Assembly (NCBI GenBank): GCA_937921805.1
Contig: CAKZUS010000129.1
Coordinates: forward strand, 1-5,320
Source: an uncultured Granulosicoccaceae bacterium
GTDB lineage: Bacteria; Pseudomonadota; Gammaproteobacteria; JABXHR01
Direction of reading: 5' to 3'
DNA length: 5,320 nt
The notes beneath the pieces are model-generated. The model did no database searches. It was not told the origin of the DNA and saw nothing but the letters and a program-made list of their open reading frames with translations. Shown here piece after piece: positions 1-5,320 of this stretch (the first letter of the stretch is position 1; each line of letters begins with the position of its first letter). Position numbers and translations under genes: made by a program.

Positions 1-539
1 GGCGCCAGATTGGTATCCAGGTGATAAATCATGTCGCGTAGCGTCACCACATCGTCAGTCAATGGGGCAATCAAATACGGATAATGCGCATACACGATCA
101 AGGCCGTGCGCCCCGTTTGCAAGCGCGGCAGGGCATCAATAAGCTCGCGTTGCGCCGCTGCTAGACGCGAGGGTTGCAGGTCTTGTAAGCGCATCGACTC
201 AGAAAGATCCACGACAACAACGCGAGCAAATTCGGCTCGATAGTGCGTCTGCTTGCCCTCGCGCGCTGGCCCCAACAAGGCCACGCAACACAGCCCCCAC
301 AGTCCCCACCACAACAGGGCAGGCAGCCAGCGACGCTGCGCTGGGGCGTCCTCGCCCACTAAGTGCGCGTACAAATCCGGATCACTAATCATCGCCCGCC
401 ACGGCTGCAAGGTGCGCGACCACAATGCCCACGCTAGCGCCAGCCCTGTCGCCGCACACAGCGCCAACCACGGCCACTCAAAACGCAGCCACGTTTGCGA
501 GAACCACGCAGCGACAGCGCTCGGGATCTGATCAATCAC
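1..539 (-). CDS. batB: BatB-like VWA-domain membrane protein, N-terminal part (runs off the left edge)
   Basis: My translation of the minus strand from a GTG at 539 gives 179 uninterrupted codons to the window edge. The start is GTG because GGAG lies 8 nt upstream (551-548) and the frame has no closer ATG; it overlaps the batA stop by 8 bp. A hydrophobic segment lies at about residues 22-40 and a second at about 72-90, both rich in Trp. The von Willebrand factor A domain then begins, with beta strand 1 VVVVDLSESM and a canonical DxSxS MIDAS triad (DLSES, residues 111-115). The stretch PLTDD (159-163) matches the conserved PLT-D motif of Bat VWA proteins. The MIDAS Thr and Asp of the later loops fall outside the window. 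Position directly after a BatA-like gene supports BatB; many gammaproteobacterial BatB proteins continue into TPR repeats, which cannot be checked here. Role (inferred from the family): inner-membrane VWA partner of MoxR and BatA in envelope maintenance or stress tolerance. Confidence 0.85.
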   Translation of the reverse strand, partial: MIDQIPSAVAAWFSQTWLRFEWPWLALCAATGLALAWALWSRTLQPWRAMISDPDLYAHLVGEDAPAQRRWLPALLWWGLWGLCCVALLGPAREGKQTHYRAEFARVVVVDLSESMRLQDLQPSRLAAAQRELIDALPRLQTGRTALIVYAHYPYLIAPLTDDVVTLRDMIYHLDTNLA

Positions 540-1479
540 GGCGCTGGCTCCACGCCCACAGCGGCAGTCCGCATAGCACCCACAGCAGCGGCCAGAAATA
601 CAGATCGTGCCGCCGCCGCCGGGGGTTTTGTTCAACCAGTGCTGGCTCTAGCTGGTCAATCACCGCATAGATTTCCATCAGCTCCTGGGTGTTGTCCGCC
701 CGAAAATAACGCCCGCCGCTGATATCAGCCAGCTCGCGCAGCATCTGCTCGTCAAGATCCGATCCCCCGAAGCTAAACAAACCACTCGTCCCGCCAACAC
801 CAATCGTGTAGATCCGCAGCCCTAGGCGCTGGGCCATCTGTGCCGCTTGGCGCGGCGCGACTTGTCCCGAGGTATTGCGCCCATCCGTGAGCAGTAACAA
901 GACCTTAGTGCTGCTCTCTTCGGGGTCTTGCACAAAACGCTTAATCGCCAGACCAATGGCATCGCCGAGTGAAGTGGTCTGCCCTGCCAACCCCACAGCG
1001 GATTCGCGCAGAAAGTGCGCGACCGTCTCGCGGTCGAATGTTAGCGGCGCTTGCACAAAGGCTTGTTCGCCAAACAAAATCAATCCGACGCGGTCTCCAT
1101 AGCGGCGACGCAAAAAGTCTGATACCACTGATTTAACAGCGTGCAATCGCGTAACGCGGCGATTCGACATTACAAAGTCTTGCTGCTGCATGCTGCCCGA
1201 CACATCGACCGCCAGCACCAGATCGCGGCCAGAACGAGACAAATCCTCAACGGCGCCAAGCGACTGCGGCCGTGCTAAAGCCAGAATAAACACACTCCAC
1301 AAGACCCAGCCCAGAACCGTGCTCCAGCGCCAACGCAAGGCAGCACTGGCGCCCAGCCACGCTGTCGGCACCAGAACGGCCTGTGCCTGGGATTCTCGCG
1401 GTGGCAGGGCGCGGCGCAGCATCCAAGGCACTGGCCACAGGGCCAAAAACCACCACCATTCCAATACAAAACGACTCAT
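532..1479 (-). CDS. batA: BatA-like VWA-domain membrane protein
   Basis: This is a 315-aa protein with hydrophobic segments at about residues 7-25, 52-70 and 293-311 flanking a VWA domain at about 86-275. The MIDAS is complete: DVSGS at 92-96, Thr168/169 in GQTTSLGDAI, and Asp199 in LLTDGRN. The LARPQ motif just after the second membrane segment (68-72) is typical of BatA proteins, as is the total length of about 320 aa. I chose the ATG at 1479 because it forms an ATGA overlap with the DUF4381 stop, and because the upstream in-frame ATG at 1569 would add 30 residues that only read through the DUF4381 gene. There is no clear Shine-Dalgarno sequence, so translation is probably coupled to the gene before it. 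Family knowledge: Bat VWA proteins work with MoxR AAA+ ATPases; links to aerotolerance and envelope stress are reported in some species, but a biochemical activity is not settled. The assignment to BatA rather than another VWA paralogue rests on gene order and architecture. Confidence 0.9.
   Translation of the reverse strand: MSRFVLEWWWFLALWPVPWMLRRALPPRESQAQAVLVPTAWLGASAALRWRWSTVLGWVLWSVFILALARPQSLGAVEDLSRSGRDLVLAVDVSGSMQQQDFVMSNRRVTRLHAVKSVVSDFLRRRYGDRVGLILFGEQAFVQAPLTFDRETVAHFLRESAVGLAGQTTSLGDAIGLAIKRFVQDPEESSTKVLLLLTDGRNTSGQVAPRQAAQMAQRLGLRIYTIGVGGTSGLFSFGGSDLDEQMLRELADISGGRYFRADNTQELMEIYAVIDQLEPALVEQNPRRRRHDLYFWPLLWVLCGLPLWAWSQRRD
548..551 (-). promoter_or_regulatory. Ribosome binding site supporting the GTG start of batB
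   Basis: On the minus strand GGAG (551-548) lies within the last codons of batA, 8 nt before the GTG at 539. It is the best support for that non-ATG start. Confidence 0.55.
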
Positions 1480-1898
1480 CGAGGGAGCTGCCGCAGCCAG
1501 CGTTCGATCTCTGCCCGCAGCGTACTGGGACAGCGCGCATCTTCGCAATACTGCCCGTAACTCAGCCATTGTGCGCTGGCTTTATCCAGGCCGTTTGACA
1601 AGAGCCATCGCTGCCAGTCATCGCCGTGCAGTCCCGCGACGTGCTCGCGCGGCAGACGGTGCAAAGCAACGCGACGCACCAACACACTCAGCTCGCGCGG
1701 ATCGCTGTTGTGTAGCGTTTGCAGTGCCGCCCGGCGCCACTGCTGCGCGCGGCGATAGCGATGCAGTGCGTATAACACGCCCACTAGCGCCAAGAGCACA
1801 CCACACGCCAGAGCGATAGCCAGCACGCTCGGCGGCCACCACGAGGGCGCAGCGCTCGGGTGTATCGCGCGCAATTGTTGCAGCAACTCAGGCGACAT
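1476..1898 (-). CDS. DUF4381 family single-pass membrane protein
   Basis: This 140-aa protein has a short N-terminal stretch containing LRAIHPSAAPSWWPPS (residues 9-24), the hallmark motif of DUF4381 proteins encoded between DUF58 and batA. A single hydrophobic segment follows at about 24-45, then a basic patch (HRYRRAQQWRR, 46-56) and a soluble C-terminal region with the family-like LHGDDWQRWLL (90-100). The basic patch suggests that the C-terminal part is cytoplasmic. I chose the ATG at 1898, which gives the expected N-terminus and an 11-bp overlap with DUF58; a purine-rich GGGGCAGG lies just upstream. An ATG at 1955 in the same frame would add 19 residues with no family character. The molecular function is unknown. 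From its fixed place in the operon I infer a structural or adaptor role in the MoxR/Bat complex. Two cysteines lie close together (C118 and C123); I do not know whether they are conserved. Confidence 0.85.
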   Translation of the reverse strand: MSPELLQQLRAIHPSAAPSWWPPSVLAIALACGVLLALVGVLYALHRYRRAQQWRRAALQTLHNSDPRELSVLVRRVALHRLPREHVAGLHGDDWQRWLLSNGLDKASAQWLSYGQYCEDARCPSTLRAEIERWLRQLPR

Positions 1899-2712
1899 GG
1901 GCCTGCCCCGCAGGAAGCTGCAGCACTGCCGCCGTCGCAGCGTCGATTCCGACATCGGGGCGCACGGTAAGCCAGCTCGCCCCCTGACGCGTTAGCTCGC
2001 AACGCAGTGCCTCGCGCTGCGTGCGCTGCTGCGTCAAGCTGGCCCCGTCGAGTACCCCACGCCCCCACAGGCTGCGCACTGGCAGTGCACGCTGTGGCGG
2101 TTGCGACTCTAGCGGGTCTTCGATGCACACCAGACTCAGACGCGCCCGTCCGCGCAGCTGTGTCGCCCAGTCGCGCGCCTGCTCTAGCCCACTGCCATCA
2201 GAAATGAGGTACACCACGCCGTCGCGCCTCTGCGCCTCGGGTAATGGGCTGTGCTGCACATAGCGCTGATACAGGCTTTGTATCACCCGCCCGGCCATAC
2301 TGGCGTCGCGCACGGGCTGCGCAGTGTCGATAGCAACTTCGTCGTCAGCATTCCAGTGCTGCCAGGCCAGGGCCGCTGCAAGGCGTGTGGCGACAATCGA
2401 CTTGAGCGCCCCGACGCTGGCGAACTGCATGCTCGCACCGCAATCAGCGAGCACTAGCACGGGGCATTGCTCCTCGGGGTGGAAGGTCTTTATCAGCACA
2501 TTGCCGCGCCGCGCCGAAGCGCGCCAGTCGATAAAGCGGCTTTCATCACCAGGCACGTACGCGCGCAGCTCTGCAAAATCCAGCCCCCGCCCCAGGCGAG
2601 TGCTACTGCTGCCCTCGCCACTGCGCCCTGTTGTCGCACGCCGCAGTGCCTGCGCTGGAGGACGCAATAGCTCAGCTACACTCAGTTGTACCGCCGATTT
2701 AGCCAACCGCAA
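1888..2712 (-). CDS. DUF58 domain protein (MoxR partner, degenerate VWA fold)
   Basis: This protein of about 274 aa has the DUF58 signature GRGLDFAELRAYVPGDESR (residues 41-59) followed by FIDWRASARRGNVLIKTFHPEE (60-81 region). After it comes a VWA-like strand, VLVLADCGASM (85-95). The usual DxSxS metal site reads DCGAS here, with Gly92 where the first Ser should be; a SDGSG loop (171-175) resembles the MIDAS Asp loop. No membrane segment is visible, so it is probably cytoplasmic. The start is uncertain: the frame is closed by a TAG at 2721-2719, no ATG or GTG occurs near the N-terminus, and the plausible starts are TTG at 2712 (used here, 14-bp overlap with moxR) or TTG at 2706 (8-bp overlap). 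Family knowledge: DUF58 genes almost always follow moxR, and the two products are thought to work together. The exact activity is not established. Confidence 0.9.
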   Translation of the reverse strand: MRLAKSAVQLSVAELLRPPAQALRRATTGRSGEGSSSTRLGRGLDFAELRAYVPGDESRFIDWRASARRGNVLIKTFHPEEQCPVLVLADCGASMQFASVGALKSIVATRLAAALAWQHWNADDEVAIDTAQPVRDASMAGRVIQSLYQRYVQHSPLPEAQRRDGVVYLISDGSGLEQARDWATQLRGRARLSLVCIEDPLESQPPQRALPVRSLWGRGVLDGASLTQQRTQREALRCELTRQGASWLTVRPDVGIDAATAAVLQLPAGQAHVA

Positions 2713-3652
2713 CGCACTCTAGTAAGCGCCGCACGACATCGCTGGCCTGCATCCCGTCTGCATCGGCGGCGTAGTCGAGCACCAAGCGATGGCGCAGCAC
2801 ATCGGGCGCGACATGTTGCACATCGCTAGGCGAGACATAGTCGCGCCCATCGAGCCACGCTTGCGCGCGCGCGCTGCGCTCTAATGCCAAGCTCGCGCGC
2901 GGACTGGCGCCCACCGCAATCCATTGCGCCAACTGGGCATCACGAGGTTGACGCGTCTCGGCCACGATGCGCAGCAGATAAGACTCTACGGCTTCATCCA
3001 TATACAAACGCAGCGTTTCTTGCCCGGCAGCAATAATTTCGGCGCCCAGCAGCGCCCGAGGAGGCCGCGCCTGCTCACCGCTCCACTCCCCGCGCACAAG
3101 GCGCAGAATCTGGCGCTCCGCCTCCAGGCTGGGATAGTCGACCAGCACATGCAGCAAAAAGCGATCGAGCTGCGCCTCGGGAAGACGATAAGTTCCGACT
3201 TGTTCCAGCGGGTTTTGGGTCGCCATCACCAAAAAAGGCTGCGGCAAGGCATAGCTGTGCTGCCCGACGCTGATCTGCCCTTCGGCCATTGCTTCGAGCA
3301 GCGCCGACTGTACTTTGGCGGGGGCGCGATTGATCTCATCGGCGAGAATCAGCGAGTGAAACAACGGCCCTTGCACAAACTCAAACGCCCCCGTCTCGTG
3401 GCGATACACATCGCTGCCCGTCAAATCAGCGGGCAACAGATCGGGGGTAAATTGAATGCGCTGAAAACTGCCATCCAAGGCATCGGAGAGGGCGCTAATC
3501 GCGCGCGTTTTCGCCAAGCCAGGCGCGCCTTCTACCAGTACATGCCCCCGGCACAGCAGTGCCACTAGTAATCGTTGTGTCAACGCAGTTTGACCAATCA
3601 CTTGTTGGTCAAGATACTGTTGAAGCGCATGAAAGCGCGACAGCAAAGTCAT
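2699..3652 (-). CDS. moxR: MoxR-family AAA+ ATPase
   Basis: This 317-aa protein, a normal length for MoxR, carries the full AAA+ motif set. Walker A is GAPGLAKT (residues 42-49). Walker B is LILADEINRA (101-110, with Asp105 and Glu106). Sensor 1 lies in ATQNPLEQVGTYRLPEAQ (144-161, Asn147), an arginine-finger candidate is Arg164 in QLDRF, and the sensor 2 region is GASPRAS (249-254, Arg252). The C-terminal helical lid follows. The ATG at 3652 is preceded by a purine-rich AGAGAG about 10 nt upstream. It is the first gene of the minus-strand block and overlaps DUF58 by 14 bp. Family knowledge: MoxR ATPases hydrolyse ATP as ring-shaped assemblies and act as chaperone-like maturation factors for VWA-domain partners, in the cytoplasm or at the membrane. 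The client in this operon is inferred to be one or more of the Bat proteins. All catalytic residues appear intact. The symbol moxR is used as a family name; it does not imply a role in methanol dehydrogenase activation. Confidence 0.96.
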   Translation of the reverse strand: MTLLSRFHALQQYLDQQVIGQTALTQRLLVALLCRGHVLVEGAPGLAKTRAISALSDALDGSFQRIQFTPDLLPADLTGSDVYRHETGAFEFVQGPLFHSLILADEINRAPAKVQSALLEAMAEGQISVGQHSYALPQPFLVMATQNPLEQVGTYRLPEAQLDRFLLHVLVDYPSLEAERQILRLVRGEWSGEQARPPRALLGAEIIAAGQETLRLYMDEAVESYLLRIVAETRQPRDAQLAQWIAVGASPRASLALERSARAQAWLDGRDYVSPSDVQHVAPDVLRHRLVLDYAADADGMQASDVVRRLLECVAVG

Positions 3653-3807
3653 CGTTATCGGTCTCTCTTCGGGCCAAAGCCCTGGTACGTGTCAGCCAAG
3701 CAAACCGTGATACAAGTCGCGCAAGGGCGGCCCATAGCACACTCCTGACTCCCCGCAAGGCATACTAGCGCACTTGCCGAATAACCCTCTAAATGGAGAG
3801 CACTGAC
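3653..3807. other. Divergent intergenic region between the moxR operon and the flavodoxin gene
   Basis: This 155-bp stretch is the only sizeable non-coding region and must hold the signals for the minus-strand Bat operon and, probably, the plus-strand flavodoxin/avtA pair. I looked for sigma70-type boxes on both strands and found only poor matches. The best on the minus strand is TTGCGG, a 16-nt spacer, then TATGGG (roughly 3757 to 3730). On the plus strand there is an isolated CATACTAG (3761-3768) without a matching -35. I see no strong palindromic operator. The presence of promoters is inferred from the divergent gene layout, not from a convincing motif. Confidence 0.5.
3795..3800 (+). promoter_or_regulatory. 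Ribosome binding site of the flavodoxin gene (decides the start)
   Basis: GGAGAG lies 7 nt before the ATG at 3808. It overlaps the in-frame ATG at 3793, which has only a pyrimidine-rich sequence upstream, so the start at 3808 is strongly preferred. Confidence 0.85.
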
Positions 3808-4251
3808 ATGGCGCGTATACGTATTATCGTTGGCACGGTGTATGGCACCGCGCAATTTGTTGCAGAAGAGCTGCGCGATGCGCTCGACGGTCATCACGTT
3901 CAAATAGTAGAACAAGCCCGCGGCGAAACGCTAGTGTCTGATATTGATATTCTCATTGTGTGCACGGCCACAACCGGTACGGGAGATTTGCCCGATACGA
4001 TGCAGGCCTTGTACCAAGACCTGCAGAGCACACCGCGCGCGCTCACCGAGCTAGAGTTCGCAGTCGTCGCACTCGGGGACAGCTCTTATCTCGATAGCTA
4101 CTGCGGCGCGGGAGAGACGATGCAGGCTTGCCTGATGGACCTCGGTGCCAAGCCTCTGGCGCCTGAGCCGCTACGCATCGACGCCGCACTGACCATGACC
4201 CCCGAAGAGGAGGCTGTGCCTTGGGTGACCCAGCTCGTCCAAGGCAAGTAA
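3808..4251 (+). CDS. Short-chain flavodoxin, MioC-like
   Basis: This is a 147-aa FMN-binding electron carrier of the flavodoxin fold, of the short-chain length. All three FMN loops are visible. The phosphate loop is GTVYGTAQF (residues 9-17), following beta strand MARIRIIV. The second loop is TATTGTGDLPD (53-63). The third is ALGDSSYLDSYCGAG (88-102), where an aromatic residue normally stacks on the isoalloxazine ring. The GTVYGT form of the first loop and the GDSSY-CGAG form of the third are typical of MioC-like and pseudomonad flavodoxins. I chose the ATG at 3808 on the basis of its Shine-Dalgarno sequence. Family knowledge: these proteins pass electrons from NADPH-dependent reductases to enzymes such as radical-SAM proteins (MioC supports biotin synthase in E. 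coli) or help in oxidative stress. The partner here cannot be told from the sequence. It is divergent from moxR and 65 bp upstream of avtA. The final residues (about 135-147) are an ordinary helix end, with no fusion. Confidence 0.93.
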   Translation: MARIRIIVGTVYGTAQFVAEELRDALDGHHVQIVEQARGETLVSDIDILIVCTATTGTGDLPDTMQALYQDLQSTPRALTELEFAVVALGDSSYLDSYCGAGETMQACLMDLGAKPLAPEPLRIDAALTMTPEEEAVPWVTQLVQGK

Positions 4252-4316
4252 CACACTCTTAACTTTCACCTTCCCCTACGCCGCCTTCTTACATCGCACT
4301 TACTGCAGGAGCCACG
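4252..4316 (+). other. Flavodoxin-avtA spacer, no terminator seen
   Basis: This 65-bp gap is pyrimidine-rich and contains no GC-rich hairpin followed by a T run. I also see no clear promoter. Read-through from the flavodoxin gene into avtA is therefore plausible but not proven. Confidence 0.5.
4307..4311 (+). promoter_or_regulatory. Ribosome binding site of avtA
   Basis: AGGAG lies 5 nt before the ATG at 4317 and supports that start. The protein from this ATG (MSTTFSDYGQRF) aligns with the remembered N-terminus of E. coli AvtA (MTFSLFGDKF). Confidence 0.8.
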
Positions 4317-5320
4317 ATGAGCACGACATTCTCAGACTACGGGCAACGCTTCGCCGAACTAAACTCCATCGGCCAACTTATGCACGACATCGCCCTCAGT
4401 GGCGACCAAGTCAAGATGCTCGGCGGCGGCAACCCCGCGCTCATCCCTGAAGTGATGCAAGCGTTTAGAGAGCAGTTTGCGGCGCTGGCCCAAGACGAGG
4501 CCCTGACCTATGTCATGGGTCGCTACAGCGGGCCAGAAGGGGACCGGGCCTGCCTCGAAGCCTTGGCGGAGTACTTCCAGTCGCGCGGCTGGCCGGTACA
4601 GCCTGAGAACATCGTCCTGAGCAACGGCAGTCAGAATGCTTTTTTCTGCTTGTTCAACTTGCTCTGTGGACCGCGCCAGGGTGCCATGCGTAAGCTTTTG
4701 TTACCGATTACTCCCGAGTATATCGGCTACGACGACAGCCCCATCCACCCCGGCAGCATCGTCTCGCGGCGCCCCGAGATTGCGCTCATTGGCGAGCGCT
4801 TCTTTAAGTACCGTCTCGATTTGGACCTGCACATTGCTGACGATATTGGTGCCTTGTGCGTATCGCGCCCTACCAACCCGACTGGGAATGTCATCGACGA
4901 CCAGGAGCTAGAGCTGCTACGCCAAAGCGCAGCGGCAAAGGGCATCCCGTTGATTGTGGACAACGCCTACGGCGCCCCCTTCCCCAACATCATGGCCGAG
5001 GACATTGAGACGCCGTGGCAGCCGGGCATGATCATGTGTATGAGCCTGTCTAAAATTGGGCTGCCTGCGCTGCGCACCGGAATCATCGTGGCCGATGTCG
5101 AGATTGCTGACGCCCTGCGCTCCATGAACGCCACGATGAATCTGGCGCCCTCCAATCTGGGACCCGCGATTATCACGCCGCTACTGCGCAGCCGAAAAAT
5201 CGACGCCCTGTGCGAGCAACACATCCGGCCTTACTACCGCGAACGCACGCAGCGCGCACTCGCCGCTCTCGAGCAATACGCGGGAGAACTGCCGTGGCGT
5301 GTGCACCAGCCCGAGGGCGC
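4317..5320 (+). CDS. avtA: Valine-pyruvate aminotransferase (AvtA), cut off at the right edge
   Basis: My translation from the ATG at 4317 gives 334 open codons to the window edge, roughly 80% of the usual length of about 417 aa. It is a fold-type I PLP aminotransferase that interconverts valine plus pyruvate with 2-oxoisovalerate plus alanine, in the cytoplasm. Motifs that match my memory of E. coli AvtA include MLGGGNPALIPE (residues 34-45), LSNGSQNAFF (101-110), TPEYIGYDD (132-140) and CVSRPTNPTGNVI (181-193, Asn187 near the PLP ring). Also matching are IVDNAYGAPFP (213-223, Asp215 to the pyridine nitrogen, Tyr218) and CMSLSKIGLPALRTG (241-255), with Lys246 as the Schiff-base lysine and Arg253 for the cofactor phosphate. 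The last visible residues, HQPEGA, also match a conserved stretch. The C-terminal Arg that should bind the substrate carboxylate lies beyond the edge. All visible catalytic residues are intact. It follows the flavodoxin gene on the same strand and has its own Shine-Dalgarno sequence. Confidence 0.95.
   Translation, partial: MSTTFSDYGQRFAELNSIGQLMHDIALSGDQVKMLGGGNPALIPEVMQAFREQFAALAQDEALTYVMGRYSGPEGDRACLEALAEYFQSRGWPVQPENIVLSNGSQNAFFCLFNLLCGPRQGAMRKLLLPITPEYIGYDDSPIHPGSIVSRRPEIALIGERFFKYRLDLDLHIADDIGALCVSRPTNPTGNVIDDQELELLRQSAAAKGIPLIVDNAYGAPFPNIMAEDIETPWQPGMIMCMSLSKIGLPALRTGIIVADVEIADALRSMNATMNLAPSNLGPAIITPLLRSRKIDALCEQHIRPYYRERTQRALAALEQYAGELPWRVHQPEG

Noticed and set aside
1480..1569. An upstream ATG at 1569 that would lengthen BatA by 30 residues
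   Set aside because: The extra residues read through DUF4381 coding sequence in another frame and lack any Bat-like character; the start at 1479 gives the expected N-terminal membrane segment and an ATGA overlap.
1190..1819. A long plus-strand open frame (209 codons) opposite batA and DUF4381
   Set aside because: It is the complement of two well-supported genes in a GC-rich region, where antisense frames stay open by chance; the translation is rich in Arg, Ala, Ser and Thr with no domain, and there is no convincing Shine-Dalgarno sequence.
1899..1955. An upstream ATG at 1955 that would lengthen DUF4381 by 19 residues
   Set aside because: The extension is a shadow of DUF58 coding sequence, and the family N-terminus begins near the ATG at 1898.
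2863..2874. A 12-bp alternating GC run (six GC units) that might be a repeat or Z-DNA-prone site
   Set aside because: It encodes Ala-Arg-Ala residues in the conserved C-terminal part of MoxR and fits the local codon bias; too short to call a repeat.
2924..3568. A plus-strand open frame of 214 codons opposite moxR
   Set aside because: It lies wholly antisense to the highly conserved AAA+ core, and its translation shows no recognisable motif; codon constraint on moxR explains the open frame.
3671..3682. A small inverted repeat GGGC-CAAA-GCCC just upstream of moxR, considered as an operator or terminator
   Set aside because: The stem is only 4 bp and has no T run on either side; such short stems are expected by chance in GC-rich DNA.
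4636..5224. Several short open frames on both strands within the avtA region
   Set aside because: They overlap the avtA frame, which shows a continuous match to AvtA motifs including the PLP lysine; the alternatives show no domain and no supporting start signals.
1..5320. The chance that the window carries a defence island, toxin system or mobile element
   Set aside because: All coding space is taken by recognisable housekeeping or envelope-related families; there are no transposases, integrases, direct repeats, tRNA ends or composition shifts visible. MoxR-VWA proteins do appear in some defence systems, but this gene order is the standard Bat operon.

Overview
The window reads as an ordinary, densely coded piece of chromosome from a GC-rich bacterium (about 60% G+C by eye). 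It is most likely a gammaproteobacterium: the AvtA-type aminotransferase resembles the enterobacterial enzyme closely over its visible length, and the order moxR - DUF58 - DUF4381 - VWA - VWA is a familiar arrangement in that class. The genus cannot be read from the sequence. I see no RNA gene, mobile element, CRISPR array, integration site or phage trace.

The left two thirds (1 to 3652) is a five-gene block on the minus strand. In transcription order it holds a MoxR-family AAA+ ATPase (3652-2699), a DUF58 protein (2712-1888), a small DUF4381 membrane protein (1898-1476), a BatA-like VWA membrane protein (1479-532) and the first 179 codons of a BatB-like VWA protein that runs off the left edge (539-1). 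Every junction overlaps (14, 11, 4 and 8 bp), and two genes appear to start with non-ATG codons (TTG for DUF58, GTG for batB). This is a tightly coupled operon. In this family the MoxR ATPase is thought to act as a chaperone-like partner of the VWA proteins, which carry metal-ion-dependent adhesion sites (MIDAS). Such Bat/MoxR systems have been linked to cell-envelope integrity and stress tolerance, but the molecular job is poorly defined. A TPR-bearing extension of batB and a batD gene are expected beyond the left edge.

A 155-bp intergenic region (3653-3807) separates this operon from a divergent plus-strand pair. The first of the pair is a short-chain flavodoxin of the MioC-like kind (3808-4251). 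After a 65-bp gap without a visible terminator comes avtA (4317 to the right edge), a PLP-dependent valine-pyruvate aminotransferase cut off after 334 codons. Nothing in the sequence ties the flavodoxin and avtA functionally to the Bat operon beyond the shared upstream region.

I did not find an undescribed system. The points most worth a second look are the degenerate MIDAS in the DUF58 protein, the apparent TTG start and the chain of overlapping starts, the tryptophan-rich membrane anchors with an awkward charge distribution, and the shared divergent promoter region.
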